This document shows positions 32,699 through 44,075 of a stretch of DNA of 64,000 nucleotides, one piece after another (the first letter of the stretch is position 1; each line of letters starts with the position of its first letter). The notes beneath the pieces were generated by a model. It was not told the origin of the DNA. It did not search any database and was given only the letters and a program-made list of their open reading frames with translations. Origin of the DNA: Saturnia japonica (lineage: Eukaryota > Arthropoda > Insecta > Lepidoptera > Saturniidae); assembly GCA_033032175.1 (NCBI GenBank), contig CM065320.1:4154001-4218000 (forward strand), given 5' to 3'. Position numbers and translations under genes: made by a program.

Positions 32699-33649
32699 TA
32701 TGCCCTGGCTACACGCACGTCTTTCCTGCGCAGTCTAACTGTGCAGTTGTATAGTTTACTGATAAAACGGCAAAAAACATTAATTTTTCAATCAATAAAT
32801 GATAAGCTTATTTTTTTTTCATTCTGTCGGAATATTCCTTGCTCTTAATTTTTCATAATGCCGGCAACGATTTGTATAATTCTATGAACCGAGTTATAAA
32901 TTATTTTAAATACAGTGTAAACTCTTTATAACGTTATCCTTTATAACGATAAACTCCCTATAACGTTGAAGTGAGCCCAACTTGGTTGGTTTGCGTTAAA
33001 ACCCACATATTGAAACTGCACTCCATATAACGATAACTCTCTATAACGACCAAAAATGCTCAGTCCCTTGAGTTTCGTTATAAAGAGTTTACACTGTAAC
33101 TCCGTACATCACTCATATTGACATTTATTGTCTAAAACAATATTGCCGGGCTGAAGCACGGCTTGAATGAGCGGCTATACGCTCAAGTAAGCTGGCAGGC
33201 AAAACTTGCAAACCAAAACAACGCACTCCAATCTTTAGCATGTCAATGATTACACATTTGCGCAAGCCGCCTGCGCGAGCTACCATCTTTACCGTCAACA
33301 CGCACGCTCTTACTTGCGCAAACTGGTTTGTGTAGCCACGCTCGTAGGCAAGATGGTATGTATGGCTGGGGCCTGCCATTATGCCGTGTACTTGTGCATT
33401 TGGACGGTAGCTTGCGCAGGCGGCTTGTGCAGTCGTTGACATGCTGAAGATTGGACTAGGCAATTTTGGTTTGCAAGGTTTTGCCTGCGAGTTTACTCTA
33501 AGAACATCAAGTTCTGTGGTTTGCACAGTCCAGTTTACACGAGCTTATCTGCACGTATGGCCACCTATACGGTGTTCCATCTGTTTTGTACAGTTATAAG
33601 TGCACTGTTGCATTGCGCAGATAAGACGGCACGTATAGCCAGGGCATTA
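32699..33649. mobile_element. Foldback element with outer and inner inverted repeats
   Basis: The outer ends, TGCCCTGGCTACACGCACGT from about 32701 and the reversed TGCCCTGGCTATACGTGCCG up to about 33646, align over some 50-60 bp. A second pair of arms at 33193-33288 and 33402-33490 aligns over about 90 bp (GCAGGCAAAAC, TTGCAAACCAAAA, AGCATGTCAA, AAGCCGCCTGCGC). TTA flanks both outer ends and may be a 3-bp target duplication. There is no plausible transposase. The left spacer hosts a pogo-like MITE. Confidence 0.75.
32913..33096. mobile_element. Pogo-like MITE with perfect 21-bp terminal inverted repeats
   Basis: 184 bp between TA dinucleotides (32911-32912 and 33097-33098). The outermost 21 bases of the two ends, beginning CAGTGTAAACTCTTTATAAC, are exact inverted copies. 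TA duplication and CAGT ends containing TATAACG suit the pogo/Tigger branch of Tc1/mariner. The interior repeats CTATAACG motifs and has no coding capacity. Confidence 0.88.
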
Positions 33650-34099
33650 GGTATAATGAGATGGCAAGAAAAGCGAAATAGTAATTTAGAGAAATTGATT
33701 AAATTAAAATAGATTTAATTATCAATTTCACATGTCTATGTTATTAATAAATTACGTTAATCTTATTACAATGAATATAAAATTGGTAAAATAGACACTG
33801 TTGTGTCTCAAACCAAACAACTATTTTCATAAATAATTTAAATATTAATAATAATTTTTAATATAATAAAATTATTCACAATTATACAGTCATTATTCAC
33901 AATTCTCTTATAACGTAGCAACAATGCGGAAATAATTCGTTTTATTATAATTATACTAACAAGCAATGACGACTAAATTGAAGGTGTCAATATAACGAAC
34001 AAATAATACCTACCTACATTTAAAAATCATTTTATCGTATATTCGTTCAGTTCGTTTAGAGCGTGTGGGTCGCATCGAAGATTGAGTACTCCATCTGCT
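33650..34099. other. Non-coding interval
   Basis: AT-rich DNA with no supported gene or repeat. Confidence 0.4.
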
Positions 34100-34411
34100 C
34101 AAACAGTCATACAAAGAGACTTGCCGGCGCGGCGCGTTAGTAAACCAAGTAGTTTCGTAGTGTAAGCCAAGTATGATGTGTATAAGACGCGCAGTGAGGT
34201 GCATCGTGTAATGCACGTGGTGACACGCTTTGCTCCACTAGTTCAGATTCAGCGGGCCCCTGTCAGGCCTAGTGTCTCTGTGGCAGTCTGTGGTCGCGCT
34301 AATCGCTTAGTCATCGCATAGGTCGCCTCCGCCGCGCACCACACTATTTGCGATAAAAATCATCTGAACTCTTGCTGTGATAAAATAATGTGATATCTTA
34401 TCTGTGTTATC
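34100..34411 (+). promoter_or_regulatory. GC-richer upstream region and presumed 5' UTR of candidate exon 3
   Basis: Base composition rises well above that of the flanks. It contains AGAGACTTGCCGGCGCGGC near 34117 and TTCAGATTCAGC near 34242, initiator-like sequences. It ends at the ATG at 34412. The promoter role is inferred from composition and position only. Confidence 0.3.
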
Positions 34412-34497
34412 ATGGGATTCTTGGATGGAGTATCATTTTCTGTTTTTAAAAAGTGCCCTAATCTTAAATTAAAGAGGCGAAGAAATGGACGCACCAG
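34412..34497 (+). CDS. Candidate alternative first coding exon 3 (unrecognised gene)
   Basis: ATG at 34412, 28 codons, then AG before a consensus donor CCAG|GTAAAC at 34497/34498. The peptide MGFLDGVSFSVFKKCPNLKL continues with a basic end KRRRNGRT. It ends in phase 2 with AG, like the exons at 13795 and 17602, so the next codon would be Ser or Arg, depending on a shared downstream exon. Short variable N-termini feeding one core are known in several insect signalling genes, for example PDE4-type phosphodiesterases, but nothing here proves identity. Its shortness makes chance a real alternative. Confidence 0.48.
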
Positions 34498-36025
34498 GTA
34501 AACAATTGAAATTAACTATGTAATTGTACGTTACAACCATTATTAATTTTTCGCATTGTTAATTACAGAGATAGTTTTGTCTATATTCTATTATTCATAT
34601 TATGATAAATATAATAACAATTTAATTAATATAATAAAAATAGTAAATGTTGTAAAATAATAGGTTTAAATAATGTTTTTTATTTAACGTGATATCTATA
34701 AGCAAGTATATTCATTGCTGGAATGTGTCCTTTGACAAGTTGAACAAGTTTTTTATATTATGGTCTTTTAATATTCACTAGAGCTGCTTCGCTTGCGTCA
34801 TAATTGATTTATGTTATATTCTAACTAAATTGCTGAATACCAATTTTCATAGATCTATTTTCAAAAATGACGTACTTTCATACAAACTTTCATCCCCCTT
34901 TCACCTCCTTAGGGATTGAATTTCCAAAATCCATCCTCAGTGCTCACCTACAGTATTAAAGGAACCCGCATGCACATTTTCAAGATCCTAGCCCCAGTAG
35001 TTAGAGCTGTGTATTGATATGTCAGTCGCTCAGTAAGTTATTTTTAACCGACTTCAACAGAAGACGGCAGATTACTTAATTCGAATGTATGTATATATAT
35101 ATATATATATATAATATATGTACGTTCCATCATAACTTTTTTGTTTATGAATGAATTTTGATGATTCTTTATTTTTTGATAGGGGATTCCTAAAGGATGG
35201 TCCCATTTTAATTTATTTGGCATTTGAAACTTAAACTTCGAAGATACACTACAAAATTCCTCAAAATCATTGAAGTTGGGTTTCCTTATTTTGATAAAAA
35301 TTGGCTTGCCTATATATATTATACTTAGCGATCATTACAACGTGTTCTTAAATATCGTAACTCGTGGTTTTTGTTATCATCGATAAACTATTAGTATTAA
35401 TAAACCATTCAATCATGTGCGTGATTCCTTCAAAAGATTGGTCTAAGTAGAATATACTTTCTCATTAGTGAACCTTGAGTATTTCTATTACAATAGCGTA
35501 ATGCAACTCGATGAGCTGCAGTAATTTGGTATTTTTAATATCACTTGACATTAAAGTATGCATATTTCGACCATGTTCAATATTTAGATTTAGTCTAATG
35601 TTTTTTTAATAACTTTGATTGTTACTATATTTATAATAGTTTTAAACGCATTATAGTACTATGTATTTTTTTAAGTTAATAGGTAAAGGTCAATGTGGGT
35701 AGTATGATTTCAAGTATGTTAGCAACAATTCTTAGAATTTTTGCGCATAATCATTAAATCTCTTCATAGTTTGAGATATAAATATGTTTAGAATACACCT
35801 ACTATATTCATATAGTTAGGTAAATACATTAGAGTCGACGCAATAAAACGTGTTAAAGGCATTATAAGTCACATCCGCGTGTGTTGGTGTTTTGTGGCTA
35901 TTAAATTTTGTTACGGAACGATTTTCTGCTTAATGAAGCACTCCGTCCTTTATTAAAACCTGACTGAATTATGCATCGATTGCTTTATAAGTTTCAGACT
36001 ATTTTTGATGACAATCATGCCATTA
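34498..36025. other. Intron-like interval with degenerate repeats
   Basis: At 34780-35040 there is a degenerate lepidopteran repeat (GAGCTGCTTCGCTTGCG, CATACAAACTTTCATCCCCC, TTAGGGATTGAATTT). At 35045-35320 another begins AACCGACTTCAACAGAAGAC and contains a (TA)n run at about 35093-35114 and GGATGGTCCCATTTTAAT. No gene. Confidence 0.5.
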
Positions 36026-36240
36026 CATACTAGCTGTACGCCACGGTTTCATCCCTGTATAATTTTTTTGACCTTTTCTTTTTGGCACCTCGCGGCCGCT
36101 ATCGCGTGTATCTTATCGTTGTTCGCACTTCCCGAACTTGACTACAGCTTGTCAATTTGCTTGACGTTCATGGTTACTACTCCGCTTCTTAGAGTCTTAG
36201 CGTGAAGTTTTATAGCCAATAACCTCCCCCAATAAAATAG
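36026..36240 (+). repeat. Repeat family F, short variant
   Basis: CTAGCTGTACGCCACGGTTT, then CTTGACGTTCATGGTTACTA and AGTCTTAGCGTGAAGTT. The same variant order occurs at 52540-52745. Confidence 0.65.
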
Positions 36241-36784
36241 AGTATAAAATACAATAGGAATGTTTCTTAAAAGATACAGTGGTTCCGAAGATTACCCTCC
36301 ACATAAAAGTACACAAATTCACAAAATTTGCATAATATGTAGATAGTTACATATTACGGAAGCGAGGTAATATTTATTCGATCGATGTCAAACTTCAAGG
36401 CGTTTACTAAGTATATTTTTTAATTATAAAAATCACCTTTTGAGTATTAGAATGTATTCGTAACGAATTTTATTGCTCGGATTTCCTTATAAATATAATT
36501 TTAGTCGACGTTTATAAACCGATTTATATAAATCACTTCGTAGATCTTATCGTTAAAATTCAACAGAAAACATTTTAACAATTGCTAGAATTATGAATAA
36601 AAGACACATACAAAGTATAATAAAAAAGGGTTTTAAATATCGCAACAGTTTTATTTTATCTCAAAAGGTTTAATTACGTATTTTTTATTGTTATCGTTGT
36701 TTTTTTTTGTTTATAATATTAGGAAATAATTTATATATCTTAGTTTATACATTTTACTTCATCATATCTAGTTAATTAGAATTG

Positions 36785-36955
36785 GACAGGACATGTTGAG
36801 CAGTATAAGGCAGATTGACGCTAAAGCATTAGTGGCCACGTATATAAACAAGGAGCCAGACGGGTTAACAACGTTGGTAAACTCGCGGGTCAGACGTGGA
36901 TGAGATTAGCTCAGGATCGAGATGAGTGACGTACAAGAAGAGAGGCATATTAGGT
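36785..36955 (+). pseudogene. LINE C-terminal relic (WMRLAQDRDE motif)
   Basis: WTGH at the left, then GKLAGQTWMRLAQDRDE, a stop where Trp is usual, and RTRREAY. This is the conserved C-terminus of an insect non-LTR retrotransposon ORF2, decayed by frameshifts and stops. The relic at 11396-11490 (minus) is from the same group. Confidence 0.75.
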
Positions 36956-36999
36956 AAATTTCAAAATTTAAATGTTTTAAATTTTAAAGAGAGGCACAA

Positions 37000-37255
37000 A
37001 GAATTTTCTTTGGAGATTTCACTCTACTTGGGACAGTCCGACTGGTGGAATACCTCCACCCTACAGAAGACCGCAGCCAAATAACATAGTGTTCTGTTCC
37101 TGCGGTTCGGTTTCTAGAGCTCTTTGGGTTAGGGGAGTTCAAGGTCGGCAATGTTCTAGTGATATCTATGATATTACAAGCGTCCATAGTTGTTCTTGCC
37201 GCTTACCATCAAGCGAAACTTATGTTTGTTTACCACCAATGTGGTATAAAAAAAA
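37000..37255 (+). repeat. Repeat family H, copy 1
   Basis: Shares GTCCGACTGGTGGAATACCT, CCCTACAGAAGA, CTAGAGCTCTTTGGGTTAGG and a final TGTTTACCACCAATGTGGTA-like end with the copies at 47275 (+) and 43830-44075 (minus). About 250 bp, non-coding, family not recognised. Confidence 0.65.
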
Positions 37256-39450
37256 TCTATAGTTCAACTCGTTTTGATTAAAATTTTATTATATATTTAT
37301 ACCGTAAACATGCTAGTAGTGAGTTATGATTTTTTATTAGCTCGGGAGCGAGACGAGTGACATGCAAGACGAGAGGCCAATAAGGCAAAATTTTAAATTC
37401 TATAGTCTAACTTGTTTAGATTTTTTGTTCCATATTTGTACCGTGCTAGTGCGTGTTATCTATGATTTTGTAGAACATTTCTATATATTGTATAGTCTCT
37501 CATAATATACATACATAGATTAATTATTGATCGTAGCTCGAGCTACAACTAGATACCGTCGGCGTACATAATAAATCGGCTATCAAAATCACGTCGAAAT
37601 CGGCATTTTGACAACATTTTCACGTTGACTAGCAGTGTATTTAATTATGTAATCCACAGATAATGCCAGTATGCGTAGCCAAACCATGTAAAAACAATAT
37701 TAGAGTCAATAATAAAGATGCTGGGATCACATAATATCAGTAAGTATTATGTAATATTACAGATTCAACGTAAAATAACATGAATCAAAAAAAAAAATGG
37801 CTGCATCCAGTGTTATTGCATAACGCGCGACATGCAGTTTCCCCGTGGGCCATGGTTAAGATTTTTTTTATGTCACTAATTAATATCTATTATCACTATT
37901 ATATATGAATTGACTATTTTTTTTAATCAACTTCAGAACAAAAGGGTGATCTTTCAGAACTAAAGGAGGATCTATAATCATTGCGTACCTTTGTAATATC
38001 GATCAAATTACACCTAATACTATTATTTATGCGTTGTGAAAAGATTGTCTTAGTTTTTGAAATATATTTTTTTTTTTATTTATTCTCGTGGGCTTGTTAG
38101 TTTTTTATTATTATTTGAATGGTGACTTGATCGAGAGGGTTCTTAGCTATGATTCAAAAAAGTCTGTGCAGCCGTTTGAAGATTATCAGCTCTTCTCTAG
38201 TTGAATTCGTTACTTGTGTCGAGGGATTAATAAATTTTCAATTTACATTGTTAAAGCTCCAAGCTATTACCGTACAAATTTTATAAAATTCGGTTCAAGG
38301 GTTTAACGTAGTCATTATTACTATTATTTTATGTTTCCTATGGATACTGTTACTTTGAAAATTGGACTATAGCGTAGTACTAAAATGCTGCGGAATCCTA
38401 TAGCGTATACATGGCTTGCTTTTGGTCAGTTTTGCTATTAATATTCAAAGAGATTCATGTAAAAGGAGATTGAATTTGTATCACCGTAAAATCTATTTCA
38501 TGTTTAAATGAAGAAATAATAAAAAAATAAGCTGTCAATGTTAAAATATGATTTGATAGATGCATATGTAGGTAGTAGACTTTTCCTACAAAATGTTGTG
38601 ATGTATATTTATGTGTTGAATAGCATAATATTCTGTTATTGTCAAAGTAATACAGCGCTGAATATATTATTTGCCTTCTTTCAAAAGTTGTGTTTCTTTT
38701 TTCTCTCAAAACTTAATAATTCACACACTCAAACACATAAATAAATCCGATATTTTTGATTTTTTATTAACAATAACCAATCTACACATCATACAAAGAA
38801 TATATTGATACATTTTTCATTCATTAAATATTTGTCATTTATGTATTTTTAAGCTACATTCATAGCATTTATTGATAATTGATGTTTATCAAATATTTTA
38901 CCTACTAATAGGTTAAAGTTTGGAAGTTCACAACATTATATTTGTTCACACACACCATCATTTCAAATAGTCACTACGCACAACGATATGAAGTTGGCGT
39001 ATTCTAAGAGCTATTGTTTGTAGGTACGGTATCTAGTTGAAGCAACGCGAAGACCAATCATTAATCTATGTATACATAGTTGTGTAATTGTGGCAGTGGT
39101 ATGACATACCAGCGTTAACGCTTCGGAACTACAGTAACACACCGTGACGTTGTAACGGGTCGGTGATTTTAAAATAGTAAAACTAAATGTCAACTTTAAT
39201 TGCATCATATAAGACCTACAATGTCATGTACAAAGGTAAATGAGAACGATAACAATCAACATGTACTTTTAACAGCATGTTACCCTTGGCTTCAATAGGG
39301 CTTCTGAAAGGCTATATATATCATATATATGAAAATCTTTTGTGAGTCTATTAGTGATTCTATAACTTCAGAACGACTTGACCTATTGAGCTCATATTTA
39401 GACAAATATTTGTTTTATCGAGACTATGGTTTAACTTAACCTATATTAAA
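37256..39450. other. Non-coding interval
   Basis: No gene. At 38116-38205 a repeat segment (GACTTGATCGAGAG, CAGCCGTTTGAAGATTATCA) recurs at 59760-59843. Confidence 0.45.
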
Positions 39451-39523
39451 GTCCGATAGGTGGCGCGTGGTCGAGCCTTAACTATCCGAAAAGGCAGAGC
39501 AATGTCTGCATGCCCAGATAGTT
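39451..39523 (+). repeat. Repeat family C, copy 4
   Basis: GTCCGATAGGTGGCGCGTGG, then AAAAGGCAGAGCAATGTCTG and GCCCAGATAGTTA. Same orientation as the other copies, with a one-base gap in the GCGCTGTGG motif. Confidence 0.65.
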
Positions 39524-40960
39524 AATTTATAAATATTTCATGTTTCATCTCTTACACTTTCGCGAATTGTACAAATGAAAAAAGAAAAAACTCAATTGTT
39601 ACATTTATGAAAAAATATATTTCGCGTCACATATTGATTGAATATACTAAGATTGTAAATTTTAATAAGTTTTTTATAAATATAATTAATAAAATAGTGT
39701 TAAAAATAAGTGATTCCAGCTTGTTTTCTACACCTACAGCGCCAGCGCATCTCTGGTAATGTTAATCAATAACGGACAGCAAAATTTTCATATGTATTTC
39801 TGTTCCTTTTTATGACTTAACTTCGATTTAGAATATTTTATTTTGTTATGATAAAAATGTCGGCAATTAATTACCTGAATTTTATTTCCCACACATGATT
39901 TTTTTAAATATTTTACTAGAACCATTATGAAAAATTGACATAATTTTAAATTATAATTACCGGACGACGATTTTTATTAAGGTTCGTTCCGTCGGACTTT
40001 TTTGGAATCTACTCCTTAAAATCTATTTTCATTTAGACAAGAGAATTTTTAACACAAAGGCCAATGCATATAAAGTTTAAATGAGACCAGACCACCCTTG
40101 AGGTATGCCCCTTCCAATGAAAAAAGAATAATCTAAATCGGACCATAAACAAAGAAATTATGGCTGAACAAATCCATAAAAAAATATACATTCGAATATA
40201 TAAGACCCTCGTTTTTGATGTCGGTTTAAAATGAAGTTCTGTTCGGTGGGTAAGCGACATCACTTGAGAACTACTGGACCGATTTAGTTAATTTTTTTTT
40301 AAAATGTTAGTGTAATAAGTTCTAATAAGGTTTTTAAGGAAAAGAAAATTTGAAAAGTTTTATTTTTATAGTATTTAAGATATACCTATATACATTATAA
40401 AATTGTAAATTAATTAGAATATAATTGTAAAGTGCCAATTAAGGAGTAGTACATAAATTACATTTCATAATAACTTATACATAACGCTAATGATGTGTGT
40501 ATGAATGTATTTAAAAAAGATGTTTAAAAGTAATGTGTTCGCGTTTGTGTGTTTGCGTGTGTGTGGGTGTATTAATTTTAACATTTGTGCGTATATGTGA
40601 TTATAATGTGAGTGTGAGTGTTTCCTGTATTACAAACTCCTGAACTAACCCTGTACAGACCGACATTCGACTTAGGTGGAAAATGTCAATATAATTACAA
40701 AGCTTATTGTACTGTGTAGTACGTCTGTAACAAGCGGAGTTTTGAGCTTAAGCAAACTGGGGTTCCTAGTACGCTTAGTAGGTACTCGCATATATAATTT
40801 ACATAAGAGTTCTGGGTAATTTGTTATTTAGTTACTAAATCATATCGCAATCGCATATCGTTTAAGATTCGAAGGTATTTTAATGAGAACATGATATAGT
40901 ACCTTATGTTATTATTGTACTCATTGGGATGGGTTTTATTTTTCAAATTAAGAAATTAAA
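39524..40960. other. Non-coding interval
   Basis: No gene. A GT-rich low-complexity stretch lies at about 40530-40625. GGCAATTAATTACCTGA at about 39872 is an inverted copy of part of the palindrome at 18161. Confidence 0.4.
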
Positions 40961-40979
40961 AAAAAAAAAAAATTTTAAG

Positions 40980-41085
40980 ATAAAAAGGGGCAAACGGTAG
41001 CGGTAGCGCATCTGATGCAAAGTAATCACCGCCGCCCACAAACATCCGCAACACTAGAGGGCTCGCGCGTTGTCGGCCTTTTATA
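40980..41085 (+). repeat. Short interspersed repeat fragment
   Basis: GATGCAAAGTAATCACCGCC, then GCCCACAAACATCCGCAACA and GTTGTCGGCCTTTTA are hallmarks of a widespread lepidopteran retroposed repeat. Only this one copy is seen here. Confidence 0.5.
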
Positions 41086-41097
41086 TTTATTATTTTA

Positions 41098-41385
41098 CTA
41101 GCTGGTACCCGCGACCCGTCTGCGTATTATTGGATATCATTATCTGTATGTCAAATTTCATCTAAATCCGTTCAGCTGTTTTTGCGTGATTGAGTAACGA
41201 ACATAGGAAACTTTCCATTTATTATATTTGTAGCTATGACTTTTACTCGGATAAAAAGTACCCTATATGTTATTCCAGGTCATAGACTATCTATTGCCAA
41301 ATTTCATTGAGATCTGTTCAGCCGGTTTTGCGTGATTGAGTAACAAACATCCACACTTTCACATTTATTATATTAGTAAGATTAT
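41098..41385 (+). repeat. Degenerate LINE/SINE 3' end repeat with internal duplication
   Basis: Starts CTAGCTGGTACCCGCGACCC and contains two related units with AAATTTCAT, GTTCAGC and TTTTGCGTGATTGAGTAAC (near 41190 and 41325). It ends TTATATTAGTAAGAT, a typical terminus of lepidopteran non-autonomous elements. Confidence 0.6.
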
Positions 41386-41387
41386 TT

Positions 41388-41905
41388 TTATGTTTTGGCC
41401 TTATTTTGTATATTTTCCAACCTGTTATTGTATATGTTGTTATATGTAATGAAAGTTGGTGACCATATTGACGACGCATATTCTAAGTAGCTACTCATAT
41501 AGGAAAAATAAAGACTTTTAATAGGTAGGATTTTGCTGAATGCCTTTGTGACTCTAAATATAAATCCTAACATTTTGATGAATCAAGTCGTAATGATAAT
41601 TATACATTAACTTCGAGTCCAACATAATCTCCAGATCATTCACACCATTAACACTTTCGTTTAGTGCTGGTGGTGGTTTGGCAAGTGTTTTAAAGAATAA
41701 ATGTAATAAATATGACAGAGTTTCCGTGTGAAAGTTATAGAATTGCATTTCTTTATATTAAGATCCATTTTTTTTATTTGGTAATAGTCACAGAGTCATT
41801 CTAGATCCTGTTGCAGGAGATAGCAGTCGTTAATAGTAGGAATATCTGTCAAAATTTTAGTATCGTCAGCATACATGAGGTATAAATATGGGAAGATAAT
41901 TTCAC
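41388..41905 (-). pseudogene. LINE reverse transcriptase relic with YADD motif
   Basis: Read leftward from 41905 on the minus strand the sequence gives LMYADDTKILTDIPTINDCY, then LNIKKCNSITFTRK, VNDLEIMLDSKLMYNYHYDL, LGFIFRVTKAFSKI and SYLEYASSIWSP. These are RT motif C and the downstream connection blocks of jockey-like elements. Frames shift and a stop interrupts it, so it is dead. It does not include the element's 3' end. Confidence 0.8.
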
Positions 41906-41952
41906 ACGGTCATGTAATTTCAAACTAAGCATAGCTTTTAATATAGTAATTA

Positions 41953-42097
41953 AACAGCTGATATACTATACATATATAGATAAAATAACACGACACACAA
42001 CTGACAAATTATGCTCATCACATTAAAGTCAGTAATGTACGAGGATCGAAACCGCGATCTCTGGGGTTAACACAACTAGGGCTTACTACCACTACGA
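41953..42097 (-). repeat. tRNA-derived SINE, family A, minus-strand copy
   Basis: The reverse complement reads CGTAGTGGTAGTAAGCCCTA at its start, GCGGTTTCGATCCTCG around the B box and AATGTGATGAGCATAATT in the body, ending near CAGCTG. It is 3'-truncated relative to the copy at 6421. Confidence 0.75.
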
Positions 42098-42985
42098 AAA
42101 GATTTTATATTATTCCAAGACAATCGTTGTAAACTTAAATCCAGTCGCGGGTTGTACTCGACACGGACCATGCTTGTCAAATAGATCATATCATCGGAGC
42201 ACCTACAATGAGGATCATAATATGTTATTTGGAAATGTCATTAAACGGTAATGTAAATTGTTGAGACTTGTATGTCGACGAAAACTAGTTGTAAACACTC
42301 CAAGAAACCGGATAGAAAAACGTTCGTTAAAAAACTTCGACGTCTACCTGTCGTACCCACTCGAGGACTCTTTCTAAGGAAATTACTTTCTACAGTGAAA
42401 TCGTATCACGGTGTCGCTCTTGTACTTTGTATTTGATATTCCAAAGTTAAGTGATGCTCTTTTATTTATTTGCGAGTAATTTTGTTAAAGTACTGGAACT
42501 TTTTAAAACTTTTCTTCTGTATATCGGAAATACCGAACCTTTTTTAAATATGAACTTATCATTTTCATCTTTCCATTATTTTGTATCGTAGGCGTGTCGT
42601 ACACCTAGCGAATCGTCAAAACAATTTTTCTTTCTCTCTCCTGTAAAATCAGTTTATAGTTTTATAGCCCGTTTTTGCAATATCATTATATAGTATACCT
42701 ACATATAAAATTAGTAAATCCATACATCAAAAAACGTACCTTTAGTGGAATTCGCTTATTGAAATGACGTCCTGAATCTTTATTCTAATCTTAGTCCTCA
42801 TTGGTGGAGCTTATGAAAAGAATAATTAGCTTGCATTTTATTGCAAAAAGATTAAATACGACATATGCTCAAAAGCTCAAGTATTTTGCATTTACATCAT
42901 CTCAATAAGCCTTTAGGTATATCCTATACCAGGGAGTCAGGGAAAGGTTTGTGTATGGCTGTACGGTAACTATATTTATATTTAC
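42098..42985. other. Non-coding interval
   Basis: No gene or clear repeat seen. Confidence 0.4.
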
Positions 42986-42987
42986 AG

Positions 42988-43192
42988 GCATCATGGCGCA
43001 GTGGTAGCAAGCCTAAGTAAAAAAAGGGGTCGCGGGTTCAATTCCCACATTTGGCTAACTTTTGTGTAATGAGCATAATGGTCAAATGTGTGTCTGGGTA
43101 TTTAAATAACTATATATATTATAGTACCTGTTTCGGCTGTTTAGTCTATGCTTAGTTTGGAATTAAATAGTTGTGTGTGAAATTGTTGTTTA
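42988..43192 (+). repeat. tRNA-derived SINE, family A, copy 4
   Basis: CATGGCGCAGTGGTAGCAAG, B box GGTTCAATTCC, TGTGTAATGAGCATAATGGT and TGCTTAGTTTGGAATTAAAT match the copy at 6421. The head has a changed anticodon-arm region. Confidence 0.8.
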
Positions 43193-43363
43193 CAGACCTA
43201 CCGGACGAAGAGAGGAGGTACACTGTTTACTTAACTATAAAAATCTCACTTTCGGGTGAGAGATCTTTTTATCGAGAGAAAACACTGGTCTTGTTGCGCG
43301 GGCTTGCTTACCAAGACAGCCTAAGCAGTAATACCTATTGATTTTAGATTATAAATTTACTAG

Positions 43364-43780
43364 CTATGTCCCACGGTTTCACCCGTGTTAATTTTATCCG
43401 ACAAACATTGCGGACTGAAATCTTAATTGAGGACAGTGATAATAGGTCGCTACTCCTGAGAACTGAGTTGGAAAGCCTAGTGCGCTAGTGCGCTAGTGCG
43501 TGCTACCAACCACAGCCTTCAAACTGGAATGCGGCAGAGCGCTACTGTTGCTTTACGGCAGAAATAGGTGCGGCGGTGATGCTTCCGGATTTTAACCTTG
43601 CACAGGCTCTACCAAGCTGATATTATTTTTCTTTAACGTTTTAGGCTTCAGCGTTATGACCACAATCTAACCTGATTTTAAATGATGAGGTAACCCTGAA
43701 TGGTAGCACGCTAAGTCTAGTGGGTACCTACAGGTGTTTAGGTATTCCTCGCGATCTTTTATATTACCATCGGCCAATGT
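43364..43780 (+). repeat. Family F start followed by another interspersed repeat
   Basis: CTAGCTATGTCCCACGGTTT is the opening of family F but continues for only about 70 bp. From about 43440 a different repeat follows (CTTCAAACTGGAATGCGGCA, TTATGACCACAATCTAACCT, CTAAGTCTAGTGGGTACCTA), partly shared with 22030-22330. Confidence 0.55.
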
Positions 43781-43829
43781 TTTATTAATTATATTGCAAT
43801 TGGTAAGTGTATACGATTACGGAAAATTT

Positions 43830-44075
43830 GTTATTAAACGTCAAGGTGGGAACCAAACAAGCTTACGGCCCGCCTGACTGTAAGCGGTTAACCATAGGTA
43901 TCACTACCGTGTTGTCGACCTTGTACCCATAAACCTCAGCTCTGGAAATCCTACTCAAAGTAGGAACACAACTCAAAATTATTTGGCTAAGATCTTCTGT
44001 AGGGTGCAGGTATTCCACCAGTCGGATTTCCCAAATAGAGAGACATCTCCAAAAAAATTTCTTTGTACCCTACTT
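43830..44075 (-). repeat. Repeat family H, minus-strand copy
   Basis: CTGTAGGGTGCAGGTATTCC, then ACCAGTCGG and CTCTGGAAATCCTACTC are the inverted counterparts of motifs in the copies at 37000 and 47275. Confidence 0.6.
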
